DNA of 64,000 nucleotides from Micrasema longulum. Taxonomy: Eukaryota; Arthropoda; Insecta; Trichoptera; Brachycentridae. Below the pieces are notes generated by a model, which saw only the letters and a program-made list of their open reading frames with translations, made no database searches and was not told where the DNA came from. This document shows, in pieces, positions 48,601 through 61,400 of the stretch. The stretch spans positions 1 to 64,000 of the forward strand of contig JAGVSM010002754.1 of NCBI GenBank assembly GCA_022494885.1, in the 5' to 3' direction. Position 1 is the stretch's first letter, and every line of letters begins with the position of its first letter. The position numbers were made by a program, and so were the translations under genes.

Positions 48601-51600
48601 ATGATGACTTTGTCCAAATATATATGTAATTATAATGTAGGCAAAATCTAAACAAGTTGTAAATCAGTATTTATTAAAATGATGACATTTTAACGTTAAT
48701 AACCCGATATCATATAAAACATTGTTTGGTGTTTAGAACTGACTTACTTGATATTCGGCATGTGGTATTTTTATAGTCGGCATCTGTTCTGTGTAAGTGT
48801 ACATGCGCATGAATTTACGAGAATGTGCGGTTAGATAATATGTGACATTCAGGAAGTGTTATATTGGGTTGAGAGAAATATATAACAGCGTGACAGACAG
48901 TGACGAGACATTATGTCTTAGCGCATATCAAAGTCTAAATTATTGGCAAAGATTCACTCGAGCCAGAATAATGATTTTAAGAATTTGTGTTTTAACTTAT
49001 TACGATGATGGAGCATGAACAACTGAATGATTATTTCTTGTAGTTGCTTTATATATCATGAGTATATTACGTATTACATCATAAAATACCAAGAGTTGAG
49101 AAAAATCACACCTGATTATTGTAATCTCACCGGGAATCAAACCCAAAACCCCTGTACAAGAAGCGAGTGGGCCGTTGGGGTATATATATGGCTCAGTGAA
49201 GACTAATTTTCAAATTATGTATATAGTAACACTTTTATTTGAATATTATACTTTTATTTTATCCTTCTGCTACATAAAGTTAATGGAAGTCATAAGCATC
49301 ATTAAGTAATTTTTAAAACGGAAAACTTATGTTATGAAAAAAATAGTAGGATCATATGTCCCTTTACATTCTATTAATAGTTTTGGATGTTTAGATCATT
49401 GACAATCATTTGTTTTGATTTGTATCATTATCGACACAATCAAAAATCAAACATTTTATGTTACAATAATTGTGTATAAGAAAAACACAATATGATTAAA
49501 ATTTACTGTTAGCTGTCAAACTGTGGTATTTATATTCTCTTTATCTTAGTTAGGTTAGGTTATACTATGAGGTTAGAGTGTGCCATGCAAGTTAAGGCAA
49601 CTGTAGAGGGTTGTTATGTACCCTCATCTGCTGCATGATGGTCTTCTTCAGCATGGGCCGCCGCTTCGTGTTCCTTTTTGGCACGCAATTTACGCATCAC
49701 TTTGGAATTGCAAATATCGCACAACGTTTTGTTCCCTAAAGCAATCGATATAGAAAACAATGAAAAAAATGTTAAAACAACAATGAAAGGCAAAAATTTA
49801 TTTGTACATGTAATAGCATTATTGATTATTCGAAAATATATTAAGGCAAGCGATTTTTTTCTTTAAATGAAGATGAGAAATGACGTTAAAATATTTTGAA
49901 GCGAATTTTATTCACGGGGTTTAAAGAAAAAAAAATATCTCGCTCAATTATTTCAATTTGCAGCATTAGATACGTGTAAAAATTAAAAGCCATCTTCATT
50001 ACAGACTTGTGAAAATTACAAAGATATTTAAATTGTATTATTGTTATGCATAAAATAAGCAATGTAGTTTTGATAACAGGTGCAGCTATAGCATTTAAAA
50101 GAATCCAGTTATTCATACTATCACAAAAGTAGAAAGAAAAAATATAAACTTTATTAAAGCTAGAAAACCCTGATGCATATTATACTGATTTTATTATGGT
50201 GATGTTAAACCTTCTTACAAAAGTAAATGGCGAGAGATCCTTCTTCTTCAATGAGCTTTAAGAGCTCGTCTCCTTCCAGTGCTTCTATCACATCTCCAGC
50301 TGGGTCTTTCTGAGTTAAGAGCCAGTTTAGAATTTCCTGCTCATCATATAAATCACCTAGATTGCAAAATACAACATATTACTCTAATATATCATATTAT
50401 ATATTTATATCACTATATTTTTTATGTTTATGTAACATCATGTATTCCTAGCACACATATGTATACATTATATTTATATAATAACGATAATTAAATTCTC
50501 ACATTTGATTAGCTATGCATTTATAAATAAGTAGTTTAAGTTTTTTTGTTGTTATTGTTATATTAGTATAGAACTACTTATACTTTAAAACGTAAAAAAT
50601 CTCCATCTTAGAACAGGCTGAGCCATGTTAGATGGAGACTATCCTAACCAGAAGACCCTCTGTATTCATTTTATAATTCACTAGTTTTTTTATAGATTCG
50701 CTGGTAATAGATATGTATACTTATTTATGCAATAAATTTATAAAATAAAATAAATAAATGTAATAATGTTTGGATTGAAACTAGTGTTTTGATGGATTCA
50801 GCTCCCCGGGGAGTGGAATCCAGTCCTTGTCAACAAAAATTTGGGCAAACTCAAAATATTGTTGATTATAGATATTGTTTACAATATATTGGATGATATA
50901 ATATTGCAACAGGTAACGGATTCTGTTATTTTATCTGATATGTAATTGATATATTGATCATATACTGATATGTATTTGATATGTAACGGATTCTTTTATT
51001 TTTCAACTGTGAGTCCAAATTTTGGTTATACTGAATTATTTTTTGTCGTTACTTACCAGCATAAATGACTGGTTCCTTGGATCCCAATTTGAAAAATAGA
51101 ATGGCAGGCAAAGCGAAGACACCGAATTCCTTAGACATTTTCTTGTCATCGATCTTTACAAAATTGATCCCAGCTCCATCGGCTTCATCATCAATATGTT
51201 CTATTTCTGACAAAACTCTTGGACACTGTTTGCAATCATTGCTGTCTGTATAAAAATAACGTTCATTAACTTTTGGATTAGTGTATTTTGATCCCAGTAA
51301 TTACTACTGCAACTAATAATGGAAAACACATTTATTTGAAGGAACATTATCGTGATTGGCATGATTAAACCTCAAAAGATTCTATGCACCTTCGAACAAT
51401 CACATCAAAACTGCAAAAAATACTGGAATATAATCACAAATATAAGGTTTACTTTTGATAATATCACATAAGCTTACACAGCATGCCTTCCAATATATTG
51501 TCGGCTTTCTGGCACAAGTTGATAATGACATTTTGCTAGTTGTGAGATATTGCACTTTTAGAGTCAAAACTTCATTTGGGATGAACAATTCAAATTAAAC

Positions 51601-54600
51601 TTCAAGCTGAATATTAGAAAACATTATTTTTTGTATTTATAAAATATGCAATATTTACTTTTTAAATAAAGATAATTTGATGAAGACATCTCATTTTTTG
51701 AAAATTTGTAGGTACCGACTCTGCCAAAAACCCGACGACATTATAGTGTTTGTAAAAGTTAAAATTCCTTTTGAAAAAAAATTGTGGTGGGTACATAATT
51801 TAATTTTAAAAGAATAAAGTTCTTTATTCAATTCCGTATCTGATTTATAGAGAATACCTACATGATCATAATTATAGTTACTTACAAAAGAACACAGCCA
51901 CATAATCAGATGTTTGTCTAATCTTTTGGAACATTTTTCTATTCACTCTTTCTATGTGGTCTGTTAGCTCCATGTTTTCTGGGTTGGTTAACCAATCTAG
52001 AATTTCTTCCTCGTCATCAATGTCTCCATCATAGTTAATATATTTGCCTTTCCTAAAGTAAGTGATACCCGGAGGATCCCGGAAGCCGTATTTCTTGGCC
52101 ATCAAACGATCGCTCATCTTAACTATTTTGATTCCATATTCAGAGGCTTCGTCATCTATTAATTCCAAATGACGGAGAATTTTAGGGCTGTCTGGATTAC
52201 CCTCTTTATCTAAAATATTGTGATGCGTTTAGTGATATTTATTTTTTAATTATATTCAGTATTTAAAAATAAATACTGTATTGAAAGTCTGTTTGTAAAA
52301 TCTTTGTTACATAAAGGGCCTTACTTATAAACTTGGCATAAAGTTACACTTAAGTATAGTGGCATAATTTGGATGGAAATACTATCCTTATTATAGTGGC
52401 AGAATGAGGATGGTATTCCCATCCGAATTATACCACTATACTTAGGCGTAACTTTACGCCGAGTTTATGAGTAAGGCCCTAAGTAACACAAATTTATCTG
52501 CTTATTTAATACTTACAAAAAATAACAGCTAAGAATTCCTTGGTCTCGATATATTTAAACAACTTATCTCGCTCAATGTCTTCTATGCTCTCGTCATCTT
52601 TTTGTTTTATCATCCATTCTAAAACACTACCTTCGTCCAACAAATTTCCTGTAATCATTTTTTAATTACATTTTTATCGCATTATAAACATAATCTTTTG
52701 ATGTACTTTATTCGTTGTAAATGTTAAGATGCTTCTACAGATATAATATATGTGATCCACAATCTCCTGCTTTTCTCTTAATTTAAGCATATAACAGGTA
52801 CATAAGCCTAGAATCCACATCCTTAAATGACTGTTATAGGAATACAAACTATTAAAAGTAAAATATAATATTTGTGTAGCAACTCACCGCGTGAATGATG
52901 AACGTGTCATGCGCTCACATCAGTGTGATATACATTTTGGTAATGAACAGAAAACATGCTTTAGGTTGGAAGTAGAGGATAATGATAAGATTCTGTGTAG
53001 TAATAGTAACAATTTATTGATTTACATAACACGATTTAGAAGTTAGGACAGTTCTTTCATAAACCTAACAACTACTAAATACTTCGGAAAATTGTGACAA
53101 AATCATGCCATGAAATCATACCAATTTTAGATTTCTAAAATTACGAGAAATCTGTTGTATCACTTGAATTTGTACTAATTGCTAGCATGTGTGAACTAGA
53201 GCTCTGTGCTATTTATATATGGGTATATTCCTCTTAGCCCAAATTCAAATATACATATTTTTATAAAAAATATAAGATTTATTTATCAAAATACAATGTT
53301 TGTGTATGCAGGAAGACTTCCCTCCCTATAAAGATATTATTTTACAAAACTATATAACATAAAAAATGGTTGGTAACCAATGACATCTATCGTTTTTATT
53401 GATAGATATTATTTAGAAAACTTTTAGATTCACTTTTTAAAAGTGTTAAATTTGATGTGTTGGAAAAGTACTAATCTGAATACTTTAATCTATCTATTTA
53501 TTACAGTAAGTTTATCATTATCAACAATAAAACATAACTAGTATAACAAACTACCATTCCGATCACTAGCCGTTCGGATAATAATTAAAATAGATTTTAA
53601 TGTGTGTTCTACAAATATTCATAATAGTAGAATGTTCAAATGTGGTTAATTGAACTGATTTTACAGAGGTGTCTATATTTAATATTTACATCTAAAATAA
53701 GTTAAGTACTCAGTTCTGTTTCAAAATTTTGAACTATTTTCTGAACAAAAATGCTTGAATTGAAGTTACTAACTTCAAGTACCTAGTAAGTCACCTCGCC
53801 ATAAAATGCTGTTCACGTTTGATACAAAGTGTTTACTAAAGTGATGTCTGTGTGGAAATTCAAGTTGTTGATTTAGAAGCTCAAGGGGACACAAGTTTAG
53901 AGTGCATTGTTATTGTTTAGAAAGCAGCGAGTTAAATGCACACTAAGTTGCAGTCTAAATGTCTGTCACGTATTGCGGGCAAGCTAGATAATATGGAAAC
54001 CAGACTGTACAAAGCATTCACAACTCATGTCCTCTCGAAGGCCCCGTGTGGAAAGTTGATACCGTTAACGATGTTTGCTGTTCAAAATGCGATATCGTTT
54101 TAAGATGAAAGGGATGACGGATTGTGTTTACCACCACCAGATATTACCGCTCCCAAATAAACCTTTCTTCCCCTTGGCCCCCTTCTCCGGTTTGGTGGCT
54201 ACGGCCTTGTTCTTGGCGTTCTTGCCGCCGAAGGGCAGTGTGGTCGTCTTGTCGTTCTTGTCGTTTCTGTTGACATTGGACGGTGTCGCTTTAGGGACTT
54301 TGGTGGCGCTTCCTACTTTGGTTGGGCAGCATTGGTAAGGTTCGTACGTAGGTTTAGGAACGGCCTTATTCCCTCCGAGTCCGATGTAGAAACAGCCATC
54401 GCCTGCAGTCAGTAAACAATATGTCAGAACACGTATAAGGGCTGCGTGCTAATGCACAAGCGAAAGAACACAAATGATGCCTCATGCTGTCGCATACCAA
54501 GCATTATTTGTTCATTCTATCAATACGTGTTGTTAGTATAAAAAAATCAGATAATTTTGCAAGCAGAATGTAAAGCTTATCGAGGGTTGACATTGTTCGA

Positions 54601-55412
54601 CTGTCTGCAGACGACAACTATTGTACAAAGAGAGATTAGAGGACACAGTAAGATAACACATTCTGGCGAGTACAGAGGGTGGCCATGCAACGTAGTCGGA
54701 TGGTGTAATGCTATAGTTAGGTGGCACGATGAAGTCTTCCTCATAAATGTTTCAAGGGGCGACAGGGGACAATACCAGGTAAACTTATGTCCAATTACCT
54801 GTAAAGAAACGTTTGATCTTAGCAAATATACTTTCATCTTCGGAATCATCACTGTCAGTATCATCAGAATCATCACTGTCATCTGATGAGTCGGAATACT
54901 TAGGCAACCTTATTTTTTCTGGCTTTTTCTTAACATTTGGTTTTGAAGATGACTTAATTTGAGCTTGTTTTAGTTTTTTGACATGTTTATCTAGATTCAA
55001 CTTTTTATTATTTTTCAAATTCTTTCCTTTATTTCTTTTACTGGAGTAATAACCAGAATCATCTGAATCCTCCTCAGTTTGAGAATCATCAGTTTCAACA
55101 TCACCATCACTATCACTATTCGTATCAGAATCATCTTCTGTATCATTAAGGTCATCACTTTTATCATCATCATTACTAGAATCAGAATCATCGTTATTGT
55201 CACTATTATTATCAGAATCATCATCAGAATCATTATCATCTTCATCATCCTTTTCATCACTTTCACTATTATCGTCACTATCATCAGTTTCATCACTACC
55301 ATCAGTTTCATCACTATCGTCGTCATCATTATCTTCACTATCGTCATTATCATTGTCTTCGTCATCGTCATCATCATCATCGTCATCGTCATTGTCATCA
55401 TCATCGTCATCG

Positions 55413-55450
<38 letters not shown>

Positions 55451-58400
55451 TTCACTGTCGTCGTCATCGTCTTCACTGTCGTCGTCGTCGTCATCGTCTT
55501 CACTGTCATCATCGTTTTTATCACTATCATCATTATCACCATCATCATCGTTGCTGTCACTTTTATCATCACCATTATCGTTACCTGTTGGCATTAGTAT
55601 TGATCATGCATATTACAGTAGTACTCTATTTGCCAAAACTATATATTTTTAATTACATAAATTAGCTAAGATAGCAAGTAAGCTTTATAGAAATGAAAAA
55701 TTTATTTATAGATACAATTTTACTGTTTTAACAGACGCATGCAATTTTGTCCAAAAATAATTTATATTATTTTTACAATGGGTGAATTATATTTAAAACT
55801 ATCTCATTTTAAGGATGTGGATTCTTACTTTTTTGTTCTACAAGCCACTGAAGAACTTTTTTCTCATTCTTTAGATTACCTAAAAATATATGGATTCACA
55901 TGTTATTAACTTTATATGAGGTTTATTTTGTACAAGAACGTGTATTTCTCATATCTCGGGACAAAAATTCTAAATTGTCAAGATCAGGCTTCACTCGGAG
56001 CTTTACTTTGTTATTTCTCAATCACATAAAACTGGAGCTTTTTGGTAGTTCGCCGGGCCAGCTGCATATAAGCAAAACTTACCAACTGAGTTTTGAATGC
56101 GATATCTGATTGGTCAATTTATGGTTAGAGTCACGCGATTATCGCGTCGCTACCAAAAGAGACCGTGTAATAGTAAGGAAGTTGGTGGCTTAGCCGAGAT
56201 ACTCTAATAAAGACGAGTACGAGGTGTGTTCAGAAAATAACGGGAGTTTTTTAATTAAAAGTTGAGTGACGTTAGTAGGCGCCACTCAGGAGCGGCTTCG
56301 TGTTTTCCATCTGCGCAGTTATTGTTCTTTGGAAGAACGAAAGCGCGCATACAAATTCTACTCTCAGAGTTGCAGTTCGTGGCAAAGCTCACTATGAGAG
56401 TTTTGTTACGCATTCAAAACTCAGTTGGCCCGGCCCATAGGCACATTCCGAAGTTTCTTATTTATTATTTTGATTGGTACCTACTACATAGTTTTAGTCT
56501 TGATGTTTTTTTTTTATAATAAAAGAAAAGGATTTTAATCCATATAATTATTCTTTGACATATGAGAAGTATCCTTCAGCTTCCTTTCTAGTTCTTTTAG
56601 GTATCCATTTATGCACTAGAGTTATGAAAGCAGTGTCATTTATTTGACATATTATTTATGTTTTTATTATTATATTTTTTGTAAATAATACCAGCATAAA
56701 TTTTGATATTGCTAAGGGAAAATGTAAAGAAGGTAGACTTTGACTTCAATTATAGATAATTATTAATGTTTTTAATTGTCATACTTTTATGAAATGTAAT
56801 CGGATTATGTTCGGACTGCGTTTAATGATATTTGCACAGGGCTGTGTTTACTTTTATTTATTTAGGTATGTAAGATAATAATAATATTCACTTACTGGGG
56901 TAACCCCCGTCGAGGGAATATTTTTATTTGTCTCTATGATGCTGTGAGAAACAATAAGAACATCAGAAGATAAGATTCATATACACAGAAATACCTCATA
57001 ATATCTGAAATATTAACTTAAATATGACGATATAATATTTAAATTTAATTTCTATTTTATACATAAGAATTCTTTATACTGATTGATTTTTTATAAACAT
57101 TACACATTTATAAATATGAATAAGTTACCAGCCTAAAAGACTTCCGTCAATATTTTCACTAATAAACTGAAATATTTTAAAAACATTACAGCCTAGAAAA
57201 AAGGTTTATTTTGAATACGAAATATTAAACAAATAAAGTTTACCGTATTTTTGAATCGCTGTAAAGAAAGATAAACGTGTCATTACAAAACATAAAAAAA
57301 ACTAGGAATTTTTTATATGTGGCAATATTAATTCGTATAATGGCAATATAAATTACGTACAAATAACATTCTTCTGTACTTGTTGAGTATTTTTTATTTA
57401 CGTTCAAATACAACTTATAGTGTACCTACAAGGCATTGCGCTGATATACAAATTGCAGTGTATATTGTTCATTCGTCAACAAAGGCAAGATAATCTATGT
57501 AACCTCTCAGATGCCGAATCCAGAGACTTTGAAATATAGCAGCGAATACATTTATTAATAAATATTTTATTATTATCATTACTGGGGATCGAACCCGAGA
57601 CGTAAAAATAAACGCCCTGACCATTACACCGTGAGGTGTTCAATTACTTCAGTTAGAAGTAGATATATTATGATGGAATAATTTCTGTCATTTTTTTTTT
57701 TCTATAGACAATAATGCATTGTGTTTCTCATGAACGTGTATTTGGTGACATAAAAATCTTGGGATAAATAAAATTGTCGTTTTCTCGAGTCATATAGGTG
57801 AAAAGATTTAATTCCTAAAATTGAGATAGTGGTACCATTACTGTATTATGAATATTTTTCTTTTGAATTGCTGTAATAAAAATATCAATGATTCTACTAT
57901 TTTTTCTAACCAATCTCTCGGATAAGAGTGTAAGGGATTTACCAATAGTTGTTGATATTGTCAATATGAGTTTACCTTACCAAAATTTAAATATTTGTAC
58001 AAAATTTTGCATATTTGCGTTAGTTACATGTTACCAATAATTTTATTGACAATTTTCAAATTATTCATTATGTTCCTACTCGCAAAAGGTACTGCATTGG
58101 CACTCCAACTGTATCGTATATTAATCAATTGATACATGAAGGCAAGATGATAAATCTAACGCTTCAGATCTAGTCCAGGGGCTATGAAATGATCTCAAGC
58201 ATGGTAGGCTTATCTCTATTCGATTTGCCATTTCAGAATTTTATACCTACATCGATGAAACTTGTCCAGGATTCTACTTCTATGAGACAATAAGTAAACC
58301 GACAATTAATAGTTAATCTCTTTCCATTCCATTATTATACTGGTCCTGGCTTTATATTGTATCTTTATTTAACTGTAAATTATTTTCCAATAAATGTAAA

Positions 58401-61400
58401 TGGTATATTACGATAATTTTTTTAATAATAATATTACTTACCATCATACATAATAGGCACGCCTGTTTCATAGTACACCAATGCAGGAAAACTGAAGATG
58501 CCAATCTCTGATGCGAGTTTGGAATCCTTAGATTTGACAAATTGGATACCGTGCTTATCTGTATCATCATCGATAGTCTCTAGTTCTTCCAAGATCTCGG
58601 AGCAGGTATCACAATCATCGCTATCTAAAAGAACAGTCACATTTAGATGTAAAGCAAGAATTAGTGGTGAAATATTATCACATCTACAAGAATTTTCCGA
58701 TAATTGTCCTAAGAAAGATCGCATTTGAATCAAATTTACCAAGTGCTAAGCTTAAAACATAATATGAACAAATCTAATCATTCGCTTAGAGTTGCAGCAT
58801 TTAAAGTTTTACGTTGTGTAAAAATAATCATTTACTTTTCTTTGTGTAGTTTACCCAGCAAATTGGGAAAGGGAAAGATTGTAAAGATTTACCGCTGTAA
58901 GGAAAACCGTATTATCTACATGTTTTTTATAACAGTGGAATTGAATAAGTTTACAGCAATAAAATTGTTTCTCATTTAAAACTAACATCAGAAGGATAAA
59001 TAAATAATTAATAAAATATACTAACAGAAAAAAACAGCCAGGTGTTCGACGTCATCAATCAGAACCCTCAAAGTTTTTCTGTCAACGCTCTCAATGACGT
59101 CTGGTTGTGAGTTATGGAGATTTAAAACCCAGTCTAAGATGGCTTCCTCGTGCATCAAATCACCATCGTAAATTGTCCGGAATTTGTGTCTGTAGAAAGC
59201 AAGAGCAGGTAGAGACGGCAGATCATATTCCTTATCGATTCCATCGTCAGATGTCTTTACGAAATCAATATCTTTCTCCTCACATTCGTCGTCAATATTC
59301 TCCAATTCCAAGAGTATTTTCTGGGACTTTTTGTCACCTTCTTTATCTAGTTAAAATAAAGCGTTTTGTTATTTTCAAAAAGTATATGAGTTATATATTA
59401 AAAATACACATACCCTTTAAACATGTACCAGACGAATTAATACTTACAGAAGAAAACGACAATATGCTCGTTTTCTTGAAGAATTTTTTCTAACATGCGA
59501 GTATTGACTTCTTCAATTTTTCCAGGAATTTCTAGTGTATTTTCATCTGTCAACCAGGATAACACTTCGTCTTCATCCTCAATATCACCTGGAAATAATA
59601 TATAATTAATCAAATACGAAAAATCACCATATTAAAATAAAGCGGTCTGTGGTCCCGTAGCTAGTGTCGCGGACTCTGAATCAGAAGGTCCGAGGTTCGA
59701 ACCCCGGTTCGCCATATTTTGTTTCCCATTTTCTAATATGGTTTTATAATCGTATTAAAGGAAATGGCATAAATATTGATATATTTGGTGAAAGCATTTT
59801 TTTTCAAGAGTGTTGTGTTGAATATTCACAATTTTTGCCGGTAGTGGTTAAGATAACTAGTAATATTCCTGCCTCGATGCAGATATTTCTATCAACACCA
59901 TTTAGTTTCTAGTAAAGCAGATGCAAAACCAAATATATTCTTAAAATACTTGAATTGAAGAAATCACTTTAAAAAATCTTACATATTGTGTACGGATTAT
60001 GCCTCAATAGAAATGTTCAAATTAAAATTGAAAATATGCCGTGTAAATTTGTAAAAATAAATATTCTTGCCTTTGTATATAAGTGGATCTTTATTCCTAA
60101 AAAATACAAGTGCTGGGAAGTTTTTGATTCCATTCTTTTTGGCGATTGTAACGTCTTCAGTTGTCACGAAGATGATGCCTGTTTCGTCTAGCTCATCATC
60201 GATGTTTTCTAGTTCGTCCAAGATATTGTCACAGTGCTCGCCTTCCTCACACTTTCCACCTAAAAAAAAAATTTTTTTTCTTTTAAAATTTTTTCGATGA
60301 GATTAAAAAATTTAGCAAAATAATGCATGTAAGAAACTTTATGGATTTGAAAAGATTCAAAGTAGAAAAAAAGTACTTGAGATAATTCAACAAAAGCAAA
60401 TGAAATAAAATGTAGTTTTTGGTGACTTACTGAAATAAACTACAACGTATTCATACTCTTCAATGAGATCTTTCAAAATTTCATCGGTAACTTCTTCGAT
60501 GGTCGCTGTAGTCTTCTGTTTGATGAGCCAATCCAAAACCTCTTCTTCGTTCATGAGCTCTCCTTCGTAAATAGCTGGGATTTTCTCTTCAAAGTAAAGT
60601 AGGGCTGGAAGGTGATCGATGCCGTACTGTTTAGCTTCCGCTTTGTTGTCCATACGGACTATTACAATACCCTCCTTTTCTAGTTCATCATCAATGTTCT
60701 CCAACTCATTCAGTATTCTGATATCCTGTTTATCATCCTTGTCATCTAAAAAAGCAATCACATTAGCATATTGTTATCAATAAAAAAAGTCAAATAAAAA
60801 AATTTATGTGTCTTTTTGAAAAGGGTTTTCCTGCTTTAAAAAAAAACACGCAACTAAGATGGTCTCTATGTGGGAAGATGATAACATTAAATAAATATTT
60901 TATAGTCATCAACAAAACATATTATGTTTTGGCAGTAAACAAATGCTTAAATATTATACTTATGAAAATAAACAATAGATAAGAAATAATCAATTTTGAG
61001 AGAAAATATTGGAGACTTAAATAAGTTCTTGCTGTTTTTTTCGTAATTTTTTTAATTATTTTTTTTTTTTTCTGGACAGTATTTTATGGACCTTTATTAC
61101 TTTAAAAATGTAAAAAAAGTGATATTTCCCTATGCGCCTGCTTTCAGGATTTTTACGCATTCATGATGATTTTTTTTCGATTTTTCCCATCCAGAGTCAA
61201 TGTATTTAATTTTGGTCACTCAAAATTTTATTAGATTTCTTTCTTCGAAACTTTCGCTTCCTTTCGGGGCGGTATTCTGAAAACTTTAACGAGTGTAGAG
61301 AACGCGGTCAGAATACCAGCCCAGGTTTAAAAATGCCTTGTGGCGACTTTTTAGTTTTTTTTGTTGTTGGCGAGGAAATCTAAGCTCTACGTTTTTAACA

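Noticed and set aside
48745..48790. Minus-strand mini-exon with a strong GTAAGT donor in the x10-x11 intron
   Set aside because: Splicing it in creates a stop or shifts the frame. It could only be a non-coding first exon, for which I see no support.
55079..55652. Long plus-strand frames rich in Ser or in Ile/Val/Thr opposite the Asp-rich exon
   Set aside because: They are antisense readings of the GAT/GAC codons. Only the minus-strand Asp frame has matching splice sites and phase.
59641..59716. tRNA-like sequence with good B box
   Set aside because: The same head recurs at four or more places with a shared non-tRNA body, which makes it SINE-1.
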